DNA from: an uncultured Oscillospiraceae bacterium
Lineage (GTDB): Bacteria > Bacillota > Clostridia > Oscillospirales > Oscillospiraceae
Length of the DNA stretch: 45,267 nucleotides
Reading direction: 5' to 3'
Assembly (NCBI GenBank): GCA_910587205.1
Contig: CAJULZ010000007.1
Span: forward strand, 1 to 45,267
Part shown: piece by piece, positions 24,500 through 32,838 of the stretch
Numbering within the stretch: the stretch's first letter is position 1
How the letters are laid out: each line of letters begins with the position of its first letter
The notes under the pieces: model-generated
The model's input: the letters and a program-made list of their open reading frames with translations, nothing else
What the model was told of the DNA's origin: nothing
The model's database searches: none
Program-made: the position numbers and the translations under genes

Positions 24500-24677
24500 A
24501 AGCCGACCTTTGGCTTTTCTAGGAGAGAAGAAGCAAGGGAGCGGGCGCAGTTTTGCCAACGGCGAAAACGAAGCCAAGCGGACTTTACTTCAATAACGTG
24601 GGGAGAGGACGAGCAACGAGGGGAGCGAGCTTTGGCCGAACGGCGGAAGCGAGAGAAATGGAGTTTGTGAGGACGAC
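24500..24677. repeat. Intergenic region before murG with repeat copy B
   Basis: Starting at 24546, CGCAGTTTT is followed by CGAAAACGAAGCC, AAGCGGACTTTACTTCAAT. The order of words matches the block before ftsW. The rest (24600-24677) is rich in GCGAG/GGGAGCG words typical of intergenic filler in this genome. No gene is seen. Confidence 0.45.
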
Positions 24678-25793
24678 ATGAGGGTGATTTTTACTTGCGG
24701 CGGCTCGGCGGGCCACGTAAACCCGGCTTTGGCAGTAGCCCAGGTATTTGAGGCCCGCCATCCGGGTTGTGAAATCCAGTTTATCGGCGCGGATCAAGGG
24801 ATGGAGCAGCGGCTGGTCGCGCAGGCAGGCTATCCCATCCGGACGGTGAAGGTCTCTACATTTGAGCGGGCTTGGAGTCTTAAGGTGCTAAGGCACAACG
24901 TGAGCAGCGTCTTTAAGCTTCCAGTGGGCCAGCATGAGGCGGCGGCGATTTTAAAAGAGTTTAAGCCGGATCTGGTGGTGGGGACCGGGGGATATGCGTC
25001 TTATCCGGCTGTCCACGCCGCGGCCCGGCGGCGCATTCCTACCGCGATTCATGAGTCCAACGCCTACCCGGGACTGACGACGCGGGCGCTGGCCAACCAG
25101 GTGGATCTGGTGATGGTGGGATTTCCAGAGGCGGCGGTGTATTATAAAGATGCAAAAAAAGTGGCCGTCACCGGCACGCCGGTGCGTGGGGAATTCTTTT
25201 CCCTGGATCGGGAGCAGGCACGACTGGAGTTGGGATTGACGGACAGCCAGCCGCTGGTTATCTCTTTCTGGGGCTCCCAGGGGGCAGGGCATATGAGCGA
25301 GCGGACAGTAGATTTTGTGGAGCGCTGGGCTTCCGAGGGCCGAAGGTTCCACTATATCCATGCCGCTGGGAGGGATTACGAGGATATGACTGCCGAGCTT
25401 TCCAAACGGGGCGTGGCGGTATCCAAGGAGGAGATCCGGCCTTATATTGATGATATGCCGGTGGTGATGGCTGCGGCCGATCTAGTTATCTGCCGGGCGG
25501 GAGCGTCTACGATTGGGGAGCTTATGGCGTTGGGCAAGCCCGCGATTCTGGTGCCATCGCCTTTTGTGGCGGCCAACCACCAGTACAAGAATGCGAAAGT
25601 GCTGGCGGACCGGGGCGGGATAGAGCTTGCCGAGGAAAAAGACTGCACCGGCTACGGGCTATATCAGACGGCGCTGAGGCTGCTGGCAGACGGGGGCCGC
25701 CGGGCGGCCATGGGCCGGGCGCTGAAGGGGCTGGCCGCCCCGGATGCGGCGCTGGATATCTACGAAAACCTGATATCCCTGTTGAAAAAATAG
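24678..25793 (+). CDS. murG: UDP-N-acetylglucosamine--lipid I transferase MurG
   Basis: A 371-aa peripheral membrane glycosyltransferase that adds GlcNAc to lipid I to make lipid II. Two Rossmann-like domains are seen. The first begins VIFTCGGSAGHVNPALAVA, the GGTxGH-type glycine loop. VVGTGGYASYPAVHAAA and IHESNAYPGLTTRALA follow. The second has FWGSQGAGHMSE, DMPVVMAAADLVICRAGAST (G-loop with ICRAGA), GKPAILVPSPFVAANHQYKNA. Length is normal. GAGGACG precedes the ATG. ftsW-murG-murA order is retained while murB and murC are absent. Confidence 0.95.
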   Translation: MRVIFTCGGSAGHVNPALAVAQVFEARHPGCEIQFIGADQGMEQRLVAQAGYPIRTVKVSTFERAWSLKVLRHNVSSVFKLPVGQHEAAAILKEFKPDLVVGTGGYASYPAVHAAARRRIPTAIHESNAYPGLTTRALANQVDLVMVGFPEAAVYYKDAKKVAVTGTPVRGEFFSLDREQARLELGLTDSQPLVISFWGSQGAGHMSERTVDFVERWASEGRRFHYIHAAGRDYEDMTAELSKRGVAVSKEEIRPYIDDMPVVMAAADLVICRAGASTIGELMALGKPAILVPSPFVAANHQYKNAKVLADRGGIELAEEKDCTGYGLYQTALRLLADGGRRAAMGRALKGLAAPDAALDIYENLISLLKK

Positions 25794-25802
25794 CAAAAGC
25801 AG

Positions 25803-25848
25803 AGGCTCCGCATAGAATGGGACGACTGATTTCTTCTATGGGGAGGCT
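25803..25848 (+). promoter_or_regulatory. Hairpin that sequesters the murA ribosome binding site
   Basis: Bases 25803-25817 pair with 25834-25848 (13 of 15 positions) around a 16-base loop. The right arm contains GGGGAGG (25840-25846), the ribosome site of murA, 7 bases before its ATG. If it folds, it would limit murA translation. No T-tract follows, so it is not a terminator. Confidence 0.55.
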
Positions 25849-25853
25849 TTGCC

Positions 25854-27110
25854 ATGAGTGTGATGTACATCCGTGGGGGGATGCCGCTGGAGGGCGAGCT
25901 GGCCGTCCACGGGGCAAAAAACAGTGTTTTGCCCATTTTAGCCGCCTGTTTGCTGGCAAAGGGGCCGGTGACGCTTACCAACTGTCCCCAGCTCACCGAC
26001 GTTACCGCCGCGCTGGGCATACTGCGCCACTTGGGCTGTCAGGTAGAGCAGGAGGGGAACACCATTGTCGTGGATCCTACCGGTGCGGCGGGCAGCGCCA
26101 TTTCAGAGGAGCAGATGCGCTCCATGCGCTCATCTATCATTTTCCTGGGACCTCTGCTGGCAAGGACAGGGGAGGCGCATTTGAGCTACCCAGGCGGGTG
26201 CGAACTGGGGCCCCGGCCAATCGATCTGCATTTGTCTGCGATCCGGGCCATGGGGTGCTATGTGACAGAGGACCAAGGGATCCACTGCCAGGGCCGCCCG
26301 GTAGGTGGGGAAGTACAGCTTGCCCTGCCCAGCGTGGGGGCCACAGAAAATGCTATCCTGTGCGCTGTAGGAGGAATGGGACAGACCACCATCACCAACG
26401 CCGCTCGAGAGCCGGAGATCGGCGATCTTCAGAGTTTCCTTAACAGCCTGGGGGCCAGTGTGCGGGGGGCAGGTAGTTCTACCATCATGGTGGAAGGGGG
26501 CAGGCCGCTTTCCGGCGGGACGTTCCGCATTATGGGTGACCGCATCGTGGCGGCAACCCTATTGTCGGCGGCTGCGGCCGCAGGAGGCAGGGTGCGCTTG
26601 CGGGGAGTGGACTGGCGGCATTTGGCCACAGTCCTGTCCGTATTCCACCAAGCGGGCTGTCGGGTGGAGAGCAGGCTGAAATATGTAGAGCTGGAGCGGG
26701 GAAAGGGGATGCCGCTAAGGGGCGTTCCCACTATCCGCACGGCCCCGTACCCGGGGTTTCCAACCGATGCCCAGGCGCCGGTCATGGCGGCGCTGGCAGC
26801 GTCCCAGGGCTGCACCCTGTTTGTGGAAACTATGTTTGACAGCCGGTATCGTCATGTGTCCGAGCTAATCCGCATGGGCGCGGACATCACCACCGAGGGA
26901 CGAGTGGCCCTGGTGCGGGGGATGGAGCGGCTTCACGGGGCGCGGGTGGAAGCATGTGACCTGCGCGGCGGCGGGGCGTTGGCCGCGGCAGCTTTAGGGG
27001 CGGAGGGCACCACGGTTTTGTCCGGCCTGCGCCATATTGACCGGGGGTACGAGGGATTAGAGAAAATGCTCTGTTCGTTGGGTGCGGATGTGGAACGCAG
27101 GGAAGCGTGA
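25854..27110 (+). CDS. murA: UDP-N-acetylglucosamine 1-carboxyvinyltransferase
   Basis: A 418-aa cytoplasmic enzyme catalysing the first committed step of peptidoglycan synthesis, transfer of enolpyruvate from PEP to UDP-GlcNAc. AVHGAKNSVLPILAACLLA has the substrate Lys/Asn pair. YPGGCELGPRPIDLHL has the loop cysteine that is modified by fosfomycin, so this enzyme should be the sensitive Cys type. DLRGGGALAAAALGAEG and HIDRGYEGLEKMLCSLGAD near the end are family motifs. Firmicutes often have two MurA copies; which one this is cannot be told. The ribosome site lies inside a hairpin (25803-25848). Confidence 0.93.
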   Translation: MSVMYIRGGMPLEGELAVHGAKNSVLPILAACLLAKGPVTLTNCPQLTDVTAALGILRHLGCQVEQEGNTIVVDPTGAAGSAISEEQMRSMRSSIIFLGPLLARTGEAHLSYPGGCELGPRPIDLHLSAIRAMGCYVTEDQGIHCQGRPVGGEVQLALPSVGATENAILCAVGGMGQTTITNAAREPEIGDLQSFLNSLGASVRGAGSSTIMVEGGRPLSGGTFRIMGDRIVAATLLSAAAAAGGRVRLRGVDWRHLATVLSVFHQAGCRVESRLKYVELERGKGMPLRGVPTIRTAPYPGFPTDAQAPVMAALAASQGCTLFVETMFDSRYRHVSELIRMGADITTEGRVALVRGMERLHGARVEACDLRGGGALAAAALGAEGTTVLSGLRHIDRGYEGLEKMLCSLGADVERREA

Positions 27111-27210
27111 CAGCGTTGAGGAAAGCCCGGCATCCTTCGATTCCGCCTTTTGTGCAAGTTCGTTTGCTTGCTGCAGGGCGACATAGATAGACCAGAGGGA
27201 GGTGACCGCT

Positions 27211-27975
27211 GTGGCACGGCAGCGCAGACACAACAGGCCCAGGAGACGAAGGGGCCGATTCAGCGGATTGTATAAAGTGCTGTCGATTCTGCTTGTTGCG
27301 GCGGCGGTCATCGTGGGCTGCGTGGTATTTTTTCGGGTGAATTCCATTGAAGTAACCGGCAACGTGCGCTATACTGCGGCGGAAATCATCGAAGCCTCAG
27401 GAATCGAGATGGGGGACAACCTGGTGGCCCTGCCGCGCAGCCGGATTTCCGCAGCTATCCGTGCCCAGCTGCCCTATGTGGAAAACGTAGCTCTCCATAA
27501 GGCGCTGCCCGATGGCGTTGTGCTAAAGGTGACGGAACGGGTGGCGGCAGCGTCGGTGGACAGCGCCGAGGGGCGGTGGCTCATCTCGTCCCAAGGGAAG
27601 TTTCTGGAGCGGGATACCGGTGAGATTCAAACGATTCAGATTACAGGGCTCACGGCGGTGGGGCCTTATGCCGGAGGGATGATCCGCGTGGCGGAGGGAC
27701 AGGAGAATACCCTTAGGTATGTAAAGGAACTGCTGACGGTATTGGAGGCTCGGGAACATTTGGGGCAATGCACCGCGTTGGACTGTGCGGCAGGGACCTA
27801 TTTGATGTTGGATCTGGGTATATACCGGCTGAAATTGCCCCGGGGAGGGGATTATGATTATTATATCCGCTTGACGGAGAGCGCATTGGCCAGTGGGAAA
27901 ATCCCAGAAGGGCAGGGTGGGACGCTGGATCTGACGGTGGTAGAGGGGAAGGCATATTTTAAGCCCAGGGGATGA
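27211..27975 (+). CDS. ftsQ: Cell division protein FtsQ/DivIB
   Basis: A 254-aa bitopic divisome protein. A very basic cytoplasmic N-terminus (ARQRRHNRPRRRRGR) precedes one membrane segment (about 24-47, LSILLVAAAVIVGCVVFFRV). The POTRA domain follows (VNSIEVTGNVRYTAAEIIEA, then GDNLVALPRSRISAAIRAQL). The rest includes LPDGVVLKVTERVAAASV and the beta-domain typical of FtsQ. I set the start at GTG 27211, 8 bases after GAGGGAGG (27195-27202); the GTG at 27202 overlaps that site. DivIB links FtsL and DivIC. Next in many genomes would be ftsA; here ftsZ follows. Confidence 0.88.
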   Translation: MARQRRHNRPRRRRGRFSGLYKVLSILLVAAAVIVGCVVFFRVNSIEVTGNVRYTAAEIIEASGIEMGDNLVALPRSRISAAIRAQLPYVENVALHKALPDGVVLKVTERVAAASVDSAEGRWLISSQGKFLERDTGEIQTIQITGLTAVGPYAGGMIRVAEGQENTLRYVKELLTVLEAREHLGQCTALDCAAGTYLMLDLGIYRLKLPRGGDYDYYIRLTESALASGKIPEGQGGTLDLTVVEGKAYFKPRG

Positions 27976-28033
27976 CCGCCGCCCTGATAGGGAGAGGAAT
28001 TTTTTCCCGGCCCCAAAAAACTCATATTTTCTA

Positions 28034-28062
28034 TTGACCCCATGGAGAAAAAAGGGTACAAT
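28034..28062 (+). promoter_or_regulatory. Sigma-A promoter of ftsZ
   Basis: -35 TTGACC (28034-28039), a 17-bp spacer and -10 TACAAT (28057-28062) lie about 67 bases before the ftsZ start. This gives ftsZ its own expression independent of the mraZ promoter. Confidence 0.8.
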
Positions 28063-28129
28063 GAACAAGATATAGTCATTTGAACAAAAGCTGACAGCTA
28101 TCACTTGTTTTACATAGGAGGACATGGGT

Positions 28130-29281
28130 ATGGCGTTTGTAATGGATTCCGCCGCGAACCATGATGATGTGTTGAAGGTCATTGGCGTCGGCGGCGGCGG
28201 CAATAATGTGGTAAACCGTATGGTACGCTCCGGAATGCAGGGGGTGGAATTCATTGCGGTGAATACCGACCGGCAGTGTTTGAACGCCTCGGAGGCCACA
28301 CAGAAGTTGGCCATCGGGGAGAAGCTGACCGGGGGCAAAGGCGCAGGCGCCAACCCGGAGGTGGGGCGAGAGTCCGCCAAGGAGAGTAAGGAGCAGATTA
28401 CCGCCCTGCTGGAGGGGGCGGATATGGTGTTCGTTACTGCCGGTATGGGGGGCGGCACCGGCACAGGCGCGGCCCCGGTGGTGGCGGAACTTGCCAAGGA
28501 GAAGGGTATCCTTACCGTGGGTGTGGTTACCAAGCCATTCAATTTCGAGGGCCGCCGTCGGATGGAGCAGGCGACTAAGGGGATTGAGGAGCTCCGGCAG
28601 AAAGTGGATTCCTTGGTTATCGTTCCCAATGACCGGTTACAGTACGCTACCGATGAGAAGATCACCTTTGCCAATGCGTTTGCGATTGCCGATGACGTAT
28701 TGCGTCAGGCGGTGCAGTCCATCTCCGACCTCATCAAAACTACAGGCTTGATTAACCTGGATTTTGCCGACGTTACTGCCGTCATGAAAGATGCGGGTCT
28801 GGCCCATATGGGTATGGGCCGGGGCTCAGGAAAGAACCGGGCAGAGGAGGCCACCCGCATTGCCATCAACAGCCCCCTGCTGGAGACCTCAATCCAGGGT
28901 GCGAAGGGGATTATTGTTAACTTTACCGGCCCGTCGGATATGGGGCTGGACGAAGTGGATGTGGCCTCGGAAATGGTCAAACAGATGGCGGATCCGGACG
29001 CGCTGTTTATGATGGGCGCGGCTTTTGACGACACGCTGGAGGATGAGCTTCGGGTGACGGTGATCGCTACGGGCTTTGGCGAGGTTGAAAACCCCGTCCC
29101 GGGCCAGGAGGCGGCCCCGGAGGAGGCAAAAGCGCCCCAGGCTGTGAAGGAGGATAAGCCGGACTGTGTGCCCGCCGGGGTGGGTTCCGTCATGCCGCCC
29201 AAGCCGCTGTCCAGCGCGGCGGCGGAGGCTCCGGAGCCTGACCCGTTTGATGACATCTTTCGTATTTTCAATAAAAAGTGA
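28130..29281 (+). CDS. ftsZ: Cell division protein FtsZ
   Basis: A 383-aa tubulin-like GTPase that forms the Z ring at mid-cell. VIGVGGGGNNVVNRM and VTAGMGGGTGTGAAPVVAEL (the tubulin signature GGGTGTG) form the GTP site, and LQYATDEKITFANAFAIADD and NLDFADVTAVMKDAGLAHMG carry the synergy-loop residues. A C-terminal linker rich in Pro/Ala/Glu (about 325-370) ends in DPFDDIFRIFNKK, the conserved tail peptide that binds FtsA, SepF or ZipA-like partners. I put the start at ATG 28130, 8 bases after AGGAGG; the ATG at 28124 is only 2 bases away. No ftsA is nearby, so SepF is the likely membrane anchor (inference). Confidence 0.97.
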   Translation: MAFVMDSAANHDDVLKVIGVGGGGNNVVNRMVRSGMQGVEFIAVNTDRQCLNASEATQKLAIGEKLTGGKGAGANPEVGRESAKESKEQITALLEGADMVFVTAGMGGGTGTGAAPVVAELAKEKGILTVGVVTKPFNFEGRRRMEQATKGIEELRQKVDSLVIVPNDRLQYATDEKITFANAFAIADDVLRQAVQSISDLIKTTGLINLDFADVTAVMKDAGLAHMGMGRGSGKNRAEEATRIAINSPLLETSIQGAKGIIVNFTGPSDMGLDEVDVASEMVKQMADPDALFMMGAAFDDTLEDELRVTVIATGFGEVENPVPGQEAAPEEAKAPQAVKEDKPDCVPAGVGSVMPPKPLSSAAAEAPEPDPFDDIFRIFNKK

Positions 29282-29288
29282 GGACGAC

Positions 29289-29322
29289 ACCCCTCCTGGG
29301 CATAGACCTGGGAGGGGTTTGT
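29289..29322 (+). terminator. Terminator of ftsZ
   Basis: ACCCCTCC (29289-29296) pairs with GGAGGGGT (29311-29318), extended inward by four more pairs including two G-T, then TTTGT. It sits 8 bases after the ftsZ stop. Confidence 0.75.
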
Positions 29323-29351
29323 ACCCATTGTAGGGATAACGGGGGAGGCGG

Positions 29352-30248
29352 ATGGCCGTGGAAGCTATAGCAGCCAAGCATTTGCTCCACCGGAACCGAT
29401 CCACCCAGTGGTTCGGAACCGACCACACCATGAATATTTACCGGGGCTGCTGCCATGGCTGCCTGTACTGCGACAGCCGCAGTAACTGTTACCAGGTGGG
29501 GGACTTTGACCAGATCCGGATCAAGCGGGATGCTTTGCGGATCCTGAGGGATGACCTGGCGCGGAAAGTACGCCCCGCGTTTATCTGCACTGGTTCCATG
29601 AGCGATCCTTATAACCCGTTTGAAAAAGAGCTGGAACTCACCCGTCATGCCCTGGAACTAATTGACGCCTATAATTGCGGGGTCGCGGTTGCGACGAAAA
29701 GCGGTTTGATTACTCGGGATGTTGATGTACTGGCCTCCATTCAGAGCCATTCTCCGCTGATTTGCAAGGTGACTGTCACTACGGCGGATGATGGGCTGGC
29801 AGCCAAACTTGAACCTTGCGCACCGCCTCCCAGCGTCCGGCTGGCAGCGCTGGGAAAGCTGTCCGGCGCAGGGCTGTTTGCAGGGGTATTGCTTATGCCG
29901 GTGCTGCCCTTTTTGGAGGACAGTGATGAAAGTGTGCTGGCCGTAGTAGAGGGGGCGGCACAGTCGGGGGCACGGTTTGTTTATCCATGCTTTGGGGTCA
30001 CCATGCGTCAGGGCCAGCGGGAATATTTTCTGGATGGGCTGGAGCGGGCGTTTCCCGGGCAGGGGTTGAAGGAACGCTACTTGCGGCGGTTTGGGGATCG
30101 TTACCAATGTGCCTGCCCCAGGGCAAAAGAGTTGTGGGCAGTGTTTACCGCTGCCTGTCGGGCGCGGGGTATCTTATATGATATGAGATCCATTGTCCAG
30201 GCCGCTACGCTGGGGTACGGGGACCGCCAGCTCACTTTTTTTGACTGA
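29352..30248 (+). CDS. SPL-family radical SAM protein
   Basis: A 298-aa protein related to spore photoproduct lyase (SplB) and the COG1533/Rv2578c group. The iron-sulfur motif is RGCCHGCLYCDSRS (CX3CX2C), which ligates the [4Fe-4S] cluster and binds SAM. NIYRGC just before and FICTGSMSDPYNPFEKEL after it are family motifs, as is CKVTVTTADDGLAAKLEP. Real SplB repairs the spore thymine photoproduct in germinating spores; whether this one does the same is uncertain because SplB is usually longer and has a different Cys arrangement. It lies between the ftsZ terminator and gluQRS, spaced by only 14 bases to the latter. Confidence 0.82.
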   Translation: MAVEAIAAKHLLHRNRSTQWFGTDHTMNIYRGCCHGCLYCDSRSNCYQVGDFDQIRIKRDALRILRDDLARKVRPAFICTGSMSDPYNPFEKELELTRHALELIDAYNCGVAVATKSGLITRDVDVLASIQSHSPLICKVTVTTADDGLAAKLEPCAPPPSVRLAALGKLSGAGLFAGVLLMPVLPFLEDSDESVLAVVEGAAQSGARFVYPCFGVTMRQGQREYFLDGLERAFPGQGLKERYLRRFGDRYQCACPRAKELWAVFTAACRARGILYDMRSIVQAATLGYGDRQLTFFD

Positions 30249-30262
30249 CGGGGGGAGGATTT

Positions 30263-31189
30263 ATGCAGATACGGGGACGGTTTGCCCCCACTCCCAGCGG
30301 GCGGATGCACCTGGGCAACTTGCTGGCGGCACTGCTGGCCTGGCTGGATGTGCGCAGCACGGGTGGGGAATTGGTGCTGCGCATTGAGGATTTGGATACC
30401 CAGCGCACCAGCAGGGGGCTTGCAGGACAGCTCATGGATGACCTGCGCTGGTTGGGGTTGGAGTGGGACGAGGGTGGGCTGAAGCCAGAATATATGCAAA
30501 GCTATCGTACCATGTATTATGAGGAAGCGTTTCATATTTTAGAGCAACAGGGGCTGATTTATCCGTGTTATTGTTCCCGGACGGAACGAATGGCATCCAC
30601 CGCGCCCCATCGGGGGGACGGTGCGGTGGTATACAGCGGGAAGTGCTCCCATCTGACAGCGGAGGAGCAGGCGGAGCTGGAGCGCCGGGGCCGCCACCCG
30701 GCCTGGCGAGTGCGGTGCCCCGACCTGATCGTGGCGCTGGAGGATGGAAACTGCGGACCTTACGCCGAAAATCTGGCCCATGACTGCGGAGACTTCATTG
30801 TCCGGCGATCCGATGGGGTGTTTGCCTACCAGCTTGCAGTGGTGGTAGATGACGCGTTGATGAGGGTCAGCCACGTGGTGCGTGGGCGGGATCTGCTGTA
30901 TTCCGCTCCCCGGCAGACATGGCTCCATGAGGTGCTGGGATATACGCCGCCAGAGTTTTTCCATGTCCCTTTACTGCTTGCTCCCGATGGGCGGCGGCTG
31001 GCCAAGCGGGATCACGACATGGATATGGGGGTTTTGCGGGAGCGATATACCCCAGAGAGCCTTACAGGTTTGCTGGCCTTTTATGCGGGGTTGCTGGACA
31101 GGCCGCAAAGTGTGCAAGCGAAGGAACTGATCCCCCTGTTCTCCTGGGCAAAAGTGCCGAAAAATGACGTTGTAGTCGGTTCTCCTTGA
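30263..31189 (+). CDS. gluQRS: Glutamyl-Q tRNA(Asp) synthetase
   Basis: A 308-aa paralogue of the glutamyl-tRNA synthetase catalytic domain without the anticodon-binding domain. It attaches glutamate to queuosine in tRNA(Asp). FAPTPSGRMHLGNLLAAL has the HIGH-type motif (HLGN). LRIEDLDTQR, a zinc-type Cys cluster (CYCSRTERMAS to GKCSH), and VVRGRDLLYSAPRQTWL are typical. LAKRDHD is the KMSKS-like loop. The length is about 300 aa, as for other GluQRS proteins and much shorter than GltX (about 480). GGGAGGA precedes the ATG by 7 bases. The stop codon overlaps the -35 of the guaB promoter. Confidence 0.9.
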   Translation: MQIRGRFAPTPSGRMHLGNLLAALLAWLDVRSTGGELVLRIEDLDTQRTSRGLAGQLMDDLRWLGLEWDEGGLKPEYMQSYRTMYYEEAFHILEQQGLIYPCYCSRTERMASTAPHRGDGAVVYSGKCSHLTAEEQAELERRGRHPAWRVRCPDLIVALEDGNCGPYAENLAHDCGDFIVRRSDGVFAYQLAVVVDDALMRVSHVVRGRDLLYSAPRQTWLHEVLGYTPPEFFHVPLLLAPDGRRLAKRDHDMDMGVLRERYTPESLTGLLAFYAGLLDRPQSVQAKELIPLFSWAKVPKNDVVVGSP

Positions 31190-31214
31190 CAGTGCCTTGG
31201 GTAAAGCGTACAAT
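31186..31214 (+). promoter_or_regulatory. Sigma-A promoter of guaB
   Basis: A perfect -35 TTGACA (31186-31191), 17-bp spacer and -10 TACAAT (31209-31214) overlap the end of gluQRS. The transcript would start near 31221. Confidence 0.88.
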
Positions 31215-31254
31215 AGAAAAAATCCAAAAATCAGGAAAAATGGAGGAGTGGAAT

Positions 31255-32730
31255 ATGGTGCAGCCTGCGTGGAACGAAAAGTTTGTCAAGACTGGACTTA
31301 CCTTTGATGATGTGCTTCTGATCCCTGCGGAGAGCGATGTCCTCCCTGCGGATGTGGATCTGCACACCCGTTTGACCCGCAAGATTACCCTGAATATCCC
31401 GGTGATGAGCGCGGCCATGGACACGGTTACGGAATCCCGCATGGCCATCGCCCTGGCACGGGAGGGCGGCATCGGTGTGATCCATAAAAATATGTCCATC
31501 GGTCAGCAGGCCGAGCAAGTGGACATGGTGAAGCGAAGCGAGAACGGCGTCATTACAAATCCCTTCTGGCTGGGCCCCGGCCATACGTTGGCCGAGGCGG
31601 ACGAGCTGTGCGCGAAGTATAAGATTTCCGGCGTACCTATTTGCGACGGCGGTAAGCTCATCGGTATCATTACCAACCGGGATATGAAATTTGAGACCGA
31701 CATGAGCAAGCTCATTGACAACGTGATGACCCGAGACAATTTGGTCACCGCACCGGAGGGCACCACGCTGGATCAGGCCCGGGAGATCCTCCGCAAGCAC
31801 AAGGTGGAGAAGCTCCCCATCGTGGACGACCAGTTCCATCTAAAGGGGCTGATCACTATCAAAGACATTGAGAAAGCCCAAGTCTACCCCAATTCTGCCC
31901 GGGATGAGAAGGGGCGGCTGCTGGTGGGTGCGGCCATCGGCGTCACCGCTGACGTGCTGGACCGGGTGGCTGCCTTGGTGGAGGCGGGGGCGGATGTGCT
32001 CTGCCTGGATTCCGCCCATGGCCATTCTCGGAACATTCTGGAATGTGTGATGCGGATCAAATCCCTGTACCCGGATGTACAGCTAGTGGCGGGCAATGTG
32101 GCCACTGCCGAGGGCACCCGTGCCCTCATTGAGGCGGGGGCCGACTGTGTAAAAATCGGCATTGGTCCAGGTTCCATCTGCACTACCCGCGTAGTGGCGG
32201 GTATTGGCGTACCCCAGGTCACCGCTGTGTTCGATGCGGCGCAGGTTGCAGCGGAGTATGACGTGCCCATTATTGCCGACGGTGGAATCAAGTACTCCGG
32301 GGACATCGCCAAGGCTATCGCGGCGGGCGGCAATGTGGTTATGCTGGGTTCCCTGCTTGCGGGCTGTGAGGAATCCCCCGGCGAGACCGAGGTGTACCAG
32401 GGGCGCCAGTTCAAGGTATACCGGGGTATGGGTTCCCTGGGGGCCATGGCCCAGGGCTCCAAGGACCGTTATTTCCAGCAGAACAACAAGAAGTTGGTTC
32501 CAGAAGGGGTGGAGGGCCGCGTACCCTACAAGGGGCCGGTATCCGAGACCATCTACCAGATGATGGGCGGGTTGCGCTCCGGCATGGGTTACTGCGGCTG
32601 CGCCACCATTGACGAACTGCGTACCAAGGCTCAGTTTACCCAGATCACCGCCGCGGGCTTGAAAGAGTCTCACCCCCATGACATCTATATCACCAAAGAA
32701 GCGCCGAATTACACCATCAATCCGCAGTAA
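31255..32730 (+). CDS. guaB: Inosine-5'-monophosphate dehydrogenase
   Basis: A 491-aa enzyme that oxidises IMP to XMP with NAD, the first step to GMP. FDDVLLIPAES at the start, then NIPVMSAAMDTVTE. Two CBS domains (about 90-205) show VMTRDNLVTAPEGTTL. The catalytic loop GPGSICTTRVVAGIGVPQ carries the nucleophilic Cys. DGGIKYSGDIAKAIAAGG and YRGMGSLGAM with the flap region close the site. Length is standard (about 485-490). GGAGGAG is 6 bases from ATG 31255; the reading frame is open further up but the promoter lies there. It is a monocistronic unit with its own promoter and a terminator. Confidence 0.96.
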   Translation: MVQPAWNEKFVKTGLTFDDVLLIPAESDVLPADVDLHTRLTRKITLNIPVMSAAMDTVTESRMAIALAREGGIGVIHKNMSIGQQAEQVDMVKRSENGVITNPFWLGPGHTLAEADELCAKYKISGVPICDGGKLIGIITNRDMKFETDMSKLIDNVMTRDNLVTAPEGTTLDQAREILRKHKVEKLPIVDDQFHLKGLITIKDIEKAQVYPNSARDEKGRLLVGAAIGVTADVLDRVAALVEAGADVLCLDSAHGHSRNILECVMRIKSLYPDVQLVAGNVATAEGTRALIEAGADCVKIGIGPGSICTTRVVAGIGVPQVTAVFDAAQVAAEYDVPIIADGGIKYSGDIAKAIAAGGNVVMLGSLLAGCEESPGETEVYQGRQFKVYRGMGSLGAMAQGSKDRYFQQNNKKLVPEGVEGRVPYKGPVSETIYQMMGGLRSGMGYCGCATIDELRTKAQFTQITAAGLKESHPHDIYITKEAPNYTINPQ

Positions 32731-32737
32731 AGCATTT

Positions 32738-32770
32738 AGTCCCCCCGGCAGCCGCCGGGGGGACTACTTA
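32738..32770 (+). terminator. Terminator-like hairpin after guaB
   Basis: A 12-bp stem (32738-32749 with 32754-32765) with a four-base loop is very GC rich. The T-tract after it is poor (ACTTATA), so termination may be partial or factor-aided. It lies 7 bases after the stop. Confidence 0.65.
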
Positions 32771-32838
32771 TAGAGGTGATTGATCCAGATGGGCCTTTTT
32801 GAGGCAGTTGGGAGCGTATGTGCGAAAGTGCAAGCATC

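Noticed and set aside
28124..28129. ATG at 28124 as ftsZ start
   Set aside because: It is only two bases from AGGAGG; the ATG at 28130 has normal spacing.
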